Shown one piece after another: positions 1-7,133 of a stretch of DNA of 9,397 nt. The notes beneath the pieces are model-generated. The model searched no databases. It was not told where the DNA came from and saw only the letters and a list, made by a program, of their open reading frames with translations. Made by a program: the position numbers and the translations under genes. This DNA comes from Syntrophus sp. (in: bacteria). Its GTDB lineage: Bacteria > Desulfobacterota > Syntrophia > Syntrophales > UBA8958. Where the stretch lies: assembly GCA_003451635.1 (NCBI GenBank), contig DMAT01000297.1:1-9397 (forward strand). Direction: 5' to 3'. Each line of letters starts with the position of its first letter. Position 1 is the first letter of the stretch.

Positions 1-1127
1 ATCGCCTTATCCGGGGAAACAATTTCCGCGATGACGGGCGTGATCGGCGCCAGCCGGCCCGTTTTGGCATATTCAACGGACTTCATGGTCAATTCCTGGC
101 TTGTGAACTTCTCCGTTTCCGGATTGATCATGGCCTGGTACTTCAACTGCCAGTCCTTTTTCATGAACGGCGCGAGGGTGGTCCATTCCTCCGCCCCCCA
201 CTCATCGTACTTGCCGATGATATCCACGAAGGCCTTCCACATCTCAAGCCGGAGCCCCCCGAGAAAGACGCCGCCGTCCTTGGTTGGATAGAATCCATAG
301 AGCCACAGGGCCGTGTCGAGGTTGCCAAAGCGTTCATTCAGGACTCCCTGGTCGGAATACCAGTGGAGGGCGTAATCGTGGAGCCGTTCGTAGGCCTCCG
401 GCGTGGCGATGTCAATCGCCTGCCCTTCCCCGGTCACCCCCCGATAATATAGCGCAGAGAGTATCCCCATGGCCCCAAAAGTTCCGGAGGCTGCCCAGGC
501 GATCCAGGGACCCGCTTTGGTGGGAACGGCATAGGGCATTTCGTCATAGGTCTTTCCCTCGGGAAGGATTTCCCCGGTTCCGTACTGTATTCCCAAACGG
601 GCCTGACTTACATTGTCGTAATCATACTGTTTGCTTGCACTCTCCGGTCCGAACTGACCATACCCCGAAATGGAGGTATAGATCAGTCGCGGATTGATCT
701 TGGCAAGTTCCTCATAGCCGATCCCCCAGGCATCCATAACCCCGGCGGGATATGTTTCAATAAGAACATCAGCGGCCCCGACGAGGCATTTGAGAATCTC
801 CCGCCCCTCTTCCTTGTCGAGATCCAGGGTTACATGGTATTTGTTCCGGCCTTCCTGTAAGTAGGCCAGACCGGTGCCCCGATGCATGACGCCGTTGGGA
901 GAGTAAGTCCGCACCAGATCACCCCCCGGCGGTTCGATACGAATTGTCTCCGCCCCGAGCTCGGCAAGGAGGGATGAACAGAAACATCCGGCCATGCTCC
1001 GGGAGCTCAAATCCAATACGACTAAATCATCCAGGGCCTCCGGCTTCTCGAAATTCTTCGCCGGATCGTCGAGTGACCGAACATGATCGGCCCATTCGGC
1101 CCACTTTGGTCTTTTATGTTCTGCCAT
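1..1127 (-). CDS. Class III (CaiB/BaiF) CoA-transferase, subunit lacking the catalytic Asp; 3' end outside window
   Basis: The 375 visible codons encode a family III CoA-transferase, which moves CoA between carboxylic acids in the cytoplasm. Family hallmarks seen: the N-terminal LLAELGAETIRIEPPGGD block (about residues 53-70), GIGYEELAKINPRLIY (135-150), and GILSALYYRGVTGEGQAIDI (221-240). Members run about 400-430 residues, so little is missing. The ATG at 1127 follows a strong GGAGGTGAG Shine-Dalgarno that overlaps the end of the upstream transferase gene, 6 nt away, so the two are surely co-transcribed and probably translationally coupled. Odd feature: counting back from the TGxGQ motif, the position of the catalytic aspartate of formyl-CoA transferase (Asp169 in E. 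coli Frc) is Trp211 here, in PWIAWAASGTFGAM. The family call is safe. That it is a non-catalytic partner of a heteromeric enzyme is inference. The substrate is unknown. Confidence 0.9.
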   Translation of the reverse strand, partial: MAEHKRPKWAEWADHVRSLDDPAKNFEKPEALDDLVVLDLSSRSMAGCFCSSLLAELGAETIRIEPPGGDLVRTYSPNGVMHRGTGLAYLQEGRNKYHVTLDLDKEEGREILKCLVGAADVLIETYPAGVMDAWGIGYEELAKINPRLIYTSISGYGQFGPESASKQYDYDNVSQARLGIQYGTGEILPEGKTYDEMPYAVPTKAGPWIAWAASGTFGAMGILSALYYRGVTGEGQAIDIATPEAYERLHDYALHWYSDQGVLNERFGNLDTALWLYGFYPTKDGGVFLGGLRLEMWKAFVDIIGKYDEWGAEEWTTLAPFMKKDWQLKYQAMINPETEKFTSQELTMKSVEYAKTGRLAPITPVIAEIVSPDKA

Positions 1128-1133
1128 AGCGCC

Positions 1134-2462
1134 TCACCTCCTCAAGATTGCGCCTGATTGTCCATCCCAATCAGACGGGGGACGACGCCCCTGTGCGTCT
1201 TTCCATTTACCGAGGACTCCATGCATATAAAGTTCGTCTATCTGCGCCTGGTTCCGGCCCAGAAGTTTCGTCATGATATAATCATTGTCGAAACCGACCG
1301 GCCTGACCGACCAGCGGTGTTTCGGAGGCGTCCTGGACATCATGATCGGGATTTCATGATCCGTGTACTTTCCATAGAGGGGATCATCGATCTCCTTCAC
1401 GAACCCCCGGGCGCGGCGCTGGGGATCTTCGCACATGTCGCGGGAATTGTGGAGGCGGGTCGCGGCAAAGCCACCTTGCTTGCCGAGTTCTTCGATTTCA
1501 GCGGCCATCTTGGTACGTGCCCAGTCGGCAATGATCTTCAGAATCGTCAAGGCATTTTCCGTTTCGAGCCGATTAGTGTGCTCCTTGAAACGCGGATCGT
1601 CGGCCAATTCCGACTTTCCCATAGCCTTGCACAGCGCCCTGAATTCGTCCGGGGCCGGGGCTGCCAGGGCGACAAACAGATCGTCCTTGCAGAGGAAGCT
1701 ATCGGCGGGACAGATACACTGGTCACGGTTGCCCGACGGCTCAACGCCGTTGCCCGTAAACTGCTGATATGGCCAGACCCAGCCCATGGCGCGCATGATG
1801 TTCTCGGTCTGTGACATCTCGATGAACTGTCCCTTCCCTGTTTTCCGCTTGTGATGCAGGGCCGCCAGAACAGCCACTTCCCCCATCATGGCCCCGAAGA
1901 CATCGCAGATCCAGATACTCTGCTTCATAGGCGGGCGCTTGGGGAAGCTTGACATCCAGGCGTATCCCGAGAGGGCCTGCGCGGCGCCGTCGTTGGAAGG
2001 CCGGTCCTGCTCGGCATACGTACCCCACTGACCGAAGCCGTTCTTCTCGATATAGATGATGCCGGGATTGACTTTCTTGATGTCCTCGTAACCGATATTC
2101 CATCGGTTTGTCACCGCAGGGCGGAGGTTGAATTCGATGATATCCGACTTGGCGGCCAATTCCTTGAAGATCTGCTGGGCCCAGTCAATATGAAGATCCA
2201 GAGCCATGTAATATTTTGAGTTGTTGATGTGCATGAACATGGGGCCCTGTTCTTTGTAGAACCAGCCGAAGGGATTCAGCGAACGGGTGACATCGCCCAT
2301 GGGGGGAAGCTCGATCTTGATCACCTCGGCCCCCAGGGAGGCCATGAATGAAGGTCCTGCCGGTCCGAAGAGGAGCGTACAGACCTCAAGAACCCGCACC
2401 CCCTTCAAAGGGCCGGGTCTGGTATTTTTGTTTTTTACATAATCCTTGAAGACATCTGGCAT
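1134..2462 (-). CDS. Class III (CaiB/BaiF) CoA-transferase, subunit with the catalytic Asp
   Basis: A complete 442-residue family III CoA-transferase. Seen: GVRVLEVCTLLFGPAG (21-36), ASLGAEVIKIELPPMGDVTR (41-60), NIGYEDIKKVNPGIIYIEK (122-140) and AALHHKRKTGKGQFIEMSQ (200-218). The expected catalytic aspartate, which forms the mixed anhydride and aspartyl-CoA thioester intermediates in this family, is Asp187 in IWICDVFGAMMGE. The protein is slightly long, with a basic tail ending RPPSDWDGQSGAILRR. The start at 2462 has a GGAGGG Shine-Dalgarno 6 nt upstream. It is the first gene of a minus-strand operon with the Asp-less paralogue and lies divergent from the TetR-EmrAB genes. Heteromeric enzymes of this class exist, such as BbsEF for benzylsuccinate, so an organic-acid-activating transferase is plausible. 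The acceptor and donor cannot be read from sequence. Confidence 0.92.
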   Translation of the reverse strand: MPDVFKDYVKNKNTRPGPLKGVRVLEVCTLLFGPAGPSFMASLGAEVIKIELPPMGDVTRSLNPFGWFYKEQGPMFMHINNSKYYMALDLHIDWAQQIFKELAAKSDIIEFNLRPAVTNRWNIGYEDIKKVNPGIIYIEKNGFGQWGTYAEQDRPSNDGAAQALSGYAWMSSFPKRPPMKQSIWICDVFGAMMGEVAVLAALHHKRKTGKGQFIEMSQTENIMRAMGWVWPYQQFTGNGVEPSGNRDQCICPADSFLCKDDLFVALAAPAPDEFRALCKAMGKSELADDPRFKEHTNRLETENALTILKIIADWARTKMAAEIEELGKQGGFAATRLHNSRDMCEDPQRRARGFVKEIDDPLYGKYTDHEIPIMMSRTPPKHRWSVRPVGFDNDYIMTKLLGRNQAQIDELYMHGVLGKWKDAQGRRPPSDWDGQSGAILRR

Positions 2463-2714
2463 AAGGTTCCCTCCTTTAAACCGTGAATCAAAAATGATTA
2501 TGGTGCGTGATCACATTGCCTGGTCAATCGCCTGAGATTCACCTCCTTCTAGTCTATAATTAAACGCATATATTAGCTGCTCTCCGGTAAAGAATTTCAA
2601 AATCAAGATCTGCATGTTTTGACGACTTGAATCAACTGGAGCATGGAAACGCTGTGATCTTAAATGGCGTCTCTTTGTGGTTATCGAAACTGGATCTATG
2701 GCAGATGATAAAAC
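2463..2714 (-). other. Long 5' leader of the CoA-transferase operon
   Basis: About 250 nt lie between the predicted transcription start near 2714 and the first transferase codon at 2462. I see no convincing gene. The region holds an orphan perfect Shine-Dalgarno (AAGGAGGTGA, minus strand, 2548-2539) with no well-spaced start codon after it, an 8-bp palindrome GTGATCAC at 2507-2514, and a short hairpin AATCA-AAAA-TGATT at 2486-2499. A 76-codon open frame at 2741-2511 starts inside the predicted promoter and does not read like a protein. The leader may be regulatory, or a closer promoter may have been missed. Confidence 0.4.
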
Positions 2715-2720
2715 ACCCCA

Positions 2721-2749
2721 AGTATAATTATTTGTTAACATGATGTCAT
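2721..2749 (-). promoter_or_regulatory. Predicted sigma70-type promoter of the CoA-transferase operon
   Basis: Read on the minus strand there is ATGACA (2749-2744; 5 of 6 matches to TTGACA), a 17-nt spacer, and TATACT (2726-2721; 5 of 6 matches to TATAAT). Transcription would start near 2714. The palindrome TGTTAACA sits in the spacer, so a bound repressor would block RNA polymerase. No better promoter was seen nearer the gene. Confidence 0.6.
2724..2740. promoter_or_regulatory. Putative TetR operator over the CoA-transferase promoter
   Basis: Positions 2724-2738 (ATAATTATTTGTTAA) match the palindromic site in front of the TetR gene (2836-2850) at 12 of 15 bases, including the whole TTTGTTAA half. 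The overlapping TGTTAACA (2733-2740) is itself a perfect 8-bp palindrome. The site covers the -10 box and part of the spacer. That the neighbouring TetR protein binds here is inference from motif sharing and position. Confidence 0.45.
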
Positions 2750-2798
2750 CCTTGAAGCAAGATATTTCAATGTTCCTTATCGTCCCGTGTTTTTACCC

Positions 2799-2827
2799 TT
2801 GACAATCTTCAATCGTGACCCTATAAC
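2799..2827 (+). promoter_or_regulatory. Predicted sigma70 promoter of the tetR-emrAB operon
   Basis: A consensus -35 TTGACA (2799-2804), an optimal 17-nt spacer and a -10 TATAAC (2822-2827, 5 of 6) give the best promoter match in the window. Transcription should start near 2834, about 35 nt before the TetR start codon. A promoter this strong in front of a repressor gene fits tight autoregulation through the palindrome just downstream. Confidence 0.8.
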
Positions 2828-2835
2828 TTAACTTA

Positions 2836-2850
2836 TTAACAATTTGTTAA
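2836..2850. promoter_or_regulatory. Perfect 15-bp palindrome, putative TetR operator
   Basis: TTAACAA-T-TTGTTAA is a perfect inverted repeat with 7-bp arms around one central base. It covers about +3 to +17 of the predicted transcript, ending 6 nt before the Shine-Dalgarno. Its size and place are typical for self-repression by a dimeric TetR-family protein. A further TTAAC lies 8 bp upstream (2828-2832). The palindrome is seen directly; binding by the adjacent regulator is inferred. Confidence 0.65.
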
Positions 2851-2868
2851 ATCGATAAGGAAATGAAT

Positions 2869-3483
2869 ATGGCAAACATCCTCGATAAAAACAGGATCCT
2901 GGACGCCGCCCGGACAGTGTTCGCCCGACATGGTTTCCGCAAGGCATCCCTCGCTGATATCGTCCGTCCCCTGGGAGTTGCGAATACTGCCGTCTATCAC
3001 CATTTCCCGGGCGGTAAAGAGGAAATTTTCCATGCCGTCATCGACCGGGAAGAACATGCTGTACTTACGGATATGCAACAGGCCCTTGCATCTTCCGCAG
3101 ATCCATCACGGCAACTTAGGGCCCTGATCATGGCCAAGCTGACTCATTTTCAGCAACTCCGGGAGTTGCTCATGGTCCCCCGGGATGTCGGCGAAGAAGT
3201 TGCCCAGCTTTACGACGCCCATGAAACAGCTTTTCGCGCTTCCGAAAGGGCCATGATATCCTCCCTGCTGAGGGAGGGACAGGCAGCGGGATTATTCCGA
3301 TCCAACGATCCTGACCATCTTGCTAAAAGTGTACAGACCGTTCTCAACCGACTGGAGGTACCCCTGATCTTTGAGGAGACACCGGACAAAATGGAGCAGG
3401 AGGTCGACGAACTGCTGGAGCTTCTTTTCTACGGCATTATGAATCGGACCATTATGAATCAGGAGGTTCAGAAAGATGACTGA
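2869..3483 (+). CDS. TetR/AcrR-family transcriptional regulator of the efflux operon
   Basis: A 204-residue one-domain regulator, typical TetR size. The N-terminal helix-turn-helix is clear: ILDAARTVFARHGF (10-23), then SLADIVRPLGVANTAVYHHF (27-46), with the usual G-x-x-x-x-x-Y-x-H-F recognition-helix ending. The C-terminal part is helical and would hold the ligand pocket and dimer interface; its ligand is unknown. Start choice: an ATG at 2863 is in frame but only 1 nt from the AAGGA Shine-Dalgarno (2857-2861), while the ATG at 2869 is 7 nt away, so 2869 is preferred. The stop overlaps the EmrA-like gene by 8 nt, which suggests translational coupling. It probably represses its own operon, as many TetR proteins beside EmrAB pumps do, and perhaps the divergent CoA-transferases. 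Confidence 0.93.
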   Translation: MANILDKNRILDAARTVFARHGFRKASLADIVRPLGVANTAVYHHFPGGKEEIFHAVIDREEHAVLTDMQQALASSADPSRQLRALIMAKLTHFQQLRELLMVPRDVGEEVAQLYDAHETAFRASERAMISSLLREGQAAGLFRSNDPDHLAKSVQTVLNRLEVPLIFEETPDKMEQEVDELLELLFYGIMNRTIMNQEVQKDD

Positions 3484-4579
3484 TTCCAGGGGAAAAACAA
3501 ATAAATGGCGCGTCGGCGGGCGGATCATGCTGATCCTCCTGCTGGTGGTTGCTTTGGTCTTCAGCGGCCGCTGGCTCTACTGGCGATTGAACCACGTAAC
3601 GACCGACGCCGCCTATATCAAAGCCGACATGGCCAACATCGCCCCGGAGGTTCCCGGCAAGATCATCGAGGTCACCGTAAAGGAAGGACAGGCCGTCCAG
3701 GCCGGCCAGGTCCTGCTGCGTATCGATCCGGAGCAACTAGACCGCCACTTGGGTCTGGCGGATGCGGACCTGGCCTCCACTCATTCCCGAAAGGAACGCT
3801 CACAGGCGGAGTTGAACCAGGCACGGCTCACCGTCCCGGCGACGATTGACGCAGCCCGGGCAGCCCTCGAAGTTGCGGGAAAGCAAAAAATTAAAGCCCA
3901 GGCCAACCTTGACCACTGGCAGCTTCAGTACAAACGGTTCAAGCAGCTCTACGACCGGCAGACCATCGGCAAGTCCCGTTTCGATGAAGTAGAAATGTCC
4001 TGGCGGGCGGCGGCGGCTGATTTCAACGCCGCCGAAGCCCAGATTTCCTACGCTGCGGCACGATTGAAGGAAGCGGAGGCCGCCCGGGCTGTAATTATCA
4101 AGGCTGAGGCCGCCAACCGCGAGGTCGCCGACGGGATTCACAAGGCCGAGGAAGCCCGGAAACTGGCTAAGCTGAACCGGTCCCGATGTGAGATCAAGGC
4201 CCCGATCAATGGGGTTGTCGCCCGCATCCTTGTCCGGGAGGGAGACTACGCCACCCCGGGAAGACCAGCCCTAGGGATTTATAATCCGGATACCCGCTAT
4301 ATCGAGGCCCGTTTTGAAGAAACTAAGGTCCGGTACATCACTCCCGGGAAAAAGGCCGCGTTCACCGTCGATAATTTCCCCAATCGGAAGCTGGCAGGAA
4401 AGGTCGTCGTCGTAACCCCGGCCTCGGCGGCGGAATTCGCTCTCATCCCCCGTGATATATCCGCCGGAGAGTTTACCAAGGTAGTCCAGCGGATTCCCGT
4501 CCGCATCACCATCGATAATCTGAATGATCATCCTGATCTCTTACCGGGTCTGTCCTGCGAGGTTTCCATCGCTAAATAA
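3476..4579 (+). CDS. emrA: EmrA/HlyD-family membrane-fusion (periplasmic adaptor) subunit
   Basis: A 367-residue adaptor linking an inner-membrane exporter to an outer-membrane channel. Seen in order: a basic cytoplasmic start, one membrane anchor (about 17-36, IMLILLLVVALVFSG...), first half of a biotinyl-lipoyl domain (TTDAAYIKADMANIAPEVPG, 42-61, then VKEGQAVQAGQVLLRIDP), a long Ala/Glu/Lys-rich coiled-coil hairpin (about 95-235), second lipoyl half (CEIKAPINGVVARILVREGD, 238-257), and a beta-barrel region ending in IPVRITID and LLPGLSCEVSI. The start at 3476 follows AGGAGG (3461-3466) by 9 nt and overlaps the TetR gene by 8 nt. Sitting between TetR and a DHA2 exporter it fits the EmrA subgroup. 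An adaptor of this kind implies a Gram-negative envelope; no outer-membrane TolC gene is in the window. Confidence 0.93.
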   Translation: MTDSRGKTNKWRVGGRIMLILLLVVALVFSGRWLYWRLNHVTTDAAYIKADMANIAPEVPGKIIEVTVKEGQAVQAGQVLLRIDPEQLDRHLGLADADLASTHSRKERSQAELNQARLTVPATIDAARAALEVAGKQKIKAQANLDHWQLQYKRFKQLYDRQTIGKSRFDEVEMSWRAAAADFNAAEAQISYAAARLKEAEAARAVIIKAEAANREVADGIHKAEEARKLAKLNRSRCEIKAPINGVVARILVREGDYATPGRPALGIYNPDTRYIEARFEETKVRYITPGKKAAFTVDNFPNRKLAGKVVVVTPASAAEFALIPRDISAGEFTKVVQRIPVRITIDNLNDHPDLLPGLSCEVSIAK

Positions 4580-4613
4580 TGGGGACGGTTCTATTTCATG
4601 AGCATAATCGGCT

Positions 4614-6167
4614 ATGACAAACGCACCGCCGACAACAACCAATAAGTGGGTAATCGCCGTTCTCGTCTCGGTAGGCGTCTTCATCGCCCTTCTGGATACA
4701 ACCATCGTCGATATTGTTTTGCCCAAGATGATGGCGGCCATGGAGACGGACATCTACGGTGTTCAGTGGGTTGTCATTACCTATTTCCTTGGCGCTGCCA
4801 TTGCCATGACCGCCATTGGCTGGGTCGCCGACGTTGTCGGTCACCGGAACGTATATATCTTCGGGATCATCATGTTTGTGGCCATGTCGGCTCTGGCCGG
4901 ATTTGCAACCACCCTGGAAATGATGCTATTCGCCCGCTTCTTTCAGGGCGTCGCGGAGGGGATTATGATGCCCGTGGGACTGCTGATCCTCTATGAGACC
5001 TTCCCGCCCGAGGAAAGGGGGTTGGCCATGGGAGTCTATGGAATCTCCGCATCCTTTGCTCCCGCCCTTGGACCTACCTTAGGTGGCCTCCTGACGGAAT
5101 ATCTGAACTGGCGCTGGGTCTTCTTTATCAATATTCCCGTGGGTCTCGTCGATGTGGCCCTGATCTGGTGGTTAATGAAGAATATCCTGCCTGAAGAAAA
5201 GGCGCCTCGTTTTGATTTTCCCGGATTTATTCTTGCGTCCATCGCCCTTTCGGCACTGATCGTCTTGCTCGGCAAGGGACAGGAACACGGATGGCTCCAT
5301 TCCGATTACATCCTGACGCTGGTCGTCGTCTTTGTCGTTTCCGGAATCGCGACACTCGCCTGGATGACCTTTAGCGCCAATCCCCTGTTCCCCCGGCGGA
5401 TTATGGGACACCGGCCTTTCCGGTTGAGCATCTGGGCGATGATGCTGTTTTCCATTACGGCCTATGGCTTTTTCTTTCTCCTCCCCATATATCTGCAGCA
5501 GGTGCACGGCTATACCACGTTCCAGTCCGGCATTATTCTCCTGCCCGGCGCCCTTTTTGCGGGGATTGCCACCCTTCTGTCGGGAATCCTCTCGGACCGG
5601 ATCAATCCCAAAGCTGTCGCCATCGTCAGCCTCTTCGGCGCCGCAGTCGCCTCCTGGATCTTTCACACAAATATCGATACGCCCCGGGGAGTTCTTTTTC
5701 TGGACTACATCTTCTGGGGATTCTTTATCGGCGGCGCCTTTGCCCCCATCACCCTGTTGGCCCTGAGCACCCTCGATGAAAGAGACATCGCCAACGGCTC
5801 CACCCTGGTGAATGTTTCCCGTCTCGTCGCCGGGTCCATCGGCACCTCCTATGCAACCGCGGTTCTGTCAGTCAAAAAGGACACCTTCTATGAGGCCTTG
5901 AGCAATAATCTGACCTGGAACAGCGCCGGCCTTTCTGATCTTTTAGGCCGTTTCCAGCAATATACGGGCAACGATGCCGCCGTCTTTGATCCGGACACAT
6001 GGAATCGTCTGATCGTCCAGGCCAAACAGATCATCCTCCTTCGTGCGGCGAGTTACGCCTTCGAGGCTGTCTATGAGTACCTGGCCCTTTTTCCTCTTGC
6101 CGCTGTTATCATTGTGGCAATGGTCAGGATGAAAAATCACAAGGGTGTGAAGGCGCCGCTCCACTGA
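4614..6167 (+). CDS. emrB: EmrB-type MFS multidrug/organic-acid exporter (DHA2, 14 TM)
   Basis: A 517-residue major-facilitator protein of the proton-driven DHA2 family, usual length for 14 membrane helices. Seen: Asp28 in helix 1 (ALLDTTIVDIVLP, DHA2 motif D1), motif A GWVADVVGHRNVY (69-81), motif B FARFFQGVAEGIMMP (106-120), and the antiporter motif C GISASFAPALGPTLGG (143-158). Further hydrophobic helices run to near the C-terminus. It lies 34 nt after the EmrA-like gene and would pump substrate into the adaptor complex. Uncouplers and hydrophobic acids are classic EmrAB substrates; the natural one here is unknown. Translation start: no in-frame alternative exists upstream (TAA at 4605), yet 4614 has no clear Shine-Dalgarno. 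A short out-of-frame reading frame (4598-4645) overlaps it. Confidence 0.94.
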   Translation: MTNAPPTTTNKWVIAVLVSVGVFIALLDTTIVDIVLPKMMAAMETDIYGVQWVVITYFLGAAIAMTAIGWVADVVGHRNVYIFGIIMFVAMSALAGFATTLEMMLFARFFQGVAEGIMMPVGLLILYETFPPEERGLAMGVYGISASFAPALGPTLGGLLTEYLNWRWVFFINIPVGLVDVALIWWLMKNILPEEKAPRFDFPGFILASIALSALIVLLGKGQEHGWLHSDYILTLVVVFVVSGIATLAWMTFSANPLFPRRIMGHRPFRLSIWAMMLFSITAYGFFFLLPIYLQQVHGYTTFQSGIILLPGALFAGIATLLSGILSDRINPKAVAIVSLFGAAVASWIFHTNIDTPRGVLFLDYIFWGFFIGGAFAPITLLALSTLDERDIANGSTLVNVSRLVAGSIGTSYATAVLSVKKDTFYEALSNNLTWNSAGLSDLLGRFQQYTGNDAAVFDPDTWNRLIVQAKQIILLRAASYAFEAVYEYLALFPLAAVIIVAMVRMKNHKGVKAPLH

Positions 6168-6194
6168 CCAGGAAGGAAATGCTCATGGCAATGG

Positions 6195-7097
6195 TTATTT
6201 GCCCTCGTTGAACCCCGGCTCGAGGAACGACGGTTGGGGGTAGGCATAGAATCCCTTTCCCGATTTCTGTCCCAGATCGCCCCGGTCCACATACTGTCTC
6301 AGAAAGGCGGCGTTCTGCAACTGCTGCTCGTTCCCGCTCCTTTTGCCCCAGTAATCGGTAATCTTCCAAACCGTATCCAGTCCGACATTGTCCATCATCC
6401 CGAAAGGGCCGATGGGCATTTTCATGACTCCCATCCAGGCCCGGTCGATATCTTCAATGGAGGCAATCTGATTTGCCGCCAGGGTTTGGGCGGATAACAG
6501 CAGGGCGCCGAACATGGCATTGAAAATATAGCCGCTGCTCTCCTTTTTCATCATTATGGGGGCCAACCCCATGCGCTTGGCAAATGCCTGCACGAGTTCC
6601 ACGACCTGCTCGTCCGTGGCCCGGTGGGGCATGATGTCCACGACATTGGATATACGCAAATCATGAAAGTGAAGGGCCAAAAGCCTCTCCGGCCGTCCTG
6701 AAGCCGCAGCGAACATGGACGGTAGCAACGTCGAGGTGTTGGTTGTGAAGATGGTCCGTTCCGGACAGAGACGGTGGAACAGGGAGAATATTTCCCCTTT
6801 CAGAACGGGGTCCTCCGGCGCAGATTCACTGACCAGGTCAATATCAGCCGCCGCTTCGGGATCGATGGTCGTGGTGATTCTCCCGACCGCCGCCTCCGCA
6901 TCGTCCCGGCTAAGGAGCTGCTGACGCATGAGGCTCGCGGCCATTTTTCTTATGGAGGCAAGGGATTTTGCCAAAGCCTCCTCCCTTATGTCATAAACGA
7001 CAATTTCACAGCCATGGACGGCAAACTGCAGGGCGATCTGACTTCCCATGGTCCCGCCGCCGACAATCAATATCCGTTTAATATCTTCCGTTTTCAT
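6195..7097 (-). CDS. 3-hydroxyacyl-CoA dehydrogenase-like NAD-dependent enzyme
   Basis: A 300-residue single-function member of the 3-hydroxyacyl-CoA dehydrogenase superfamily, which oxidises L-3-hydroxyacyl-CoA to 3-ketoacyl-CoA with NAD. Seen: Rossmann motif GGGTMGSQIA (13-22), Asp36 ending strand 2 (NAD rather than NADP), NTST (120-123), His143 as candidate catalytic histidine in ALHFHDLRISNVVDIMPH, C-terminal domain motifs IGPFGMMDNVGLDT (229-242) and GQKSGKGFYAYP (276-287). Compared with the usual HFFNPVPVMKLVEV segment, His to acidic residue spacing is one shorter and the Glu is Asp154, so it belongs to a divergent branch and its substrate may differ. A GAGGAG Shine-Dalgarno precedes the start. 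It follows the PfkB-kinase gene by 36 nt and is probably co-transcribed. It ends 27 nt from the exporter's stop, convergently, with no clear terminator between. Confidence 0.85.
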   Translation of the reverse strand: MKTEDIKRILIVGGGTMGSQIALQFAVHGCEIVVYDIREEALAKSLASIRKMAASLMRQQLLSRDDAEAAVGRITTTIDPEAAADIDLVSESAPEDPVLKGEIFSLFHRLCPERTIFTTNTSTLLPSMFAAASGRPERLLALHFHDLRISNVVDIMPHRATDEQVVELVQAFAKRMGLAPIMMKKESSGYIFNAMFGALLLSAQTLAANQIASIEDIDRAWMGVMKMPIGPFGMMDNVGLDTVWKITDYWGKRSGNEQQLQNAAFLRQYVDRGDLGQKSGKGFYAYPQPSFLEPGFNEGK

Positions 7098-7133
7098 AAT
7101 TCTCCTCAGTGAGCCTGCTCGGGAATATGCCGG

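Noticed and set aside
284..697. A 137-codon plus-strand frame opposite the partial CoA-transferase
   Set aside because: Arg/Pro/His-rich low-quality translation, antisense to conserved family motifs.
1158..1814. A 218-codon open frame on the plus strand opposite the Asp-containing CoA-transferase
   Set aside because: It is wholly antisense to a clear conserved gene, has no recognisable motif, and arises from the high-G+C codon pattern of the real gene.
2533..2552. Resemblance of plus-strand ATTCACCTCCTTCTA to the 3' end of 16S rRNA
   Set aside because: Only about 15 bases and with mismatches; no rRNA upstream. The likeness simply reflects a Shine-Dalgarno sequence on the other strand.
2511..2741. 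A 76-codon minus-strand frame in the divergent control region
   Set aside because: Its ATG lies inside the predicted promoter (between the -35 and -10 boxes), it has no Shine-Dalgarno, and the translation has no protein-like pattern.
6187..6203. Possible bidirectional terminator GGCAA-7 nt-TTGCC between the convergent exporter and dehydrogenase genes
   Set aside because: The stem is only 5 bp and has no T-tract on either side, too weak to call.
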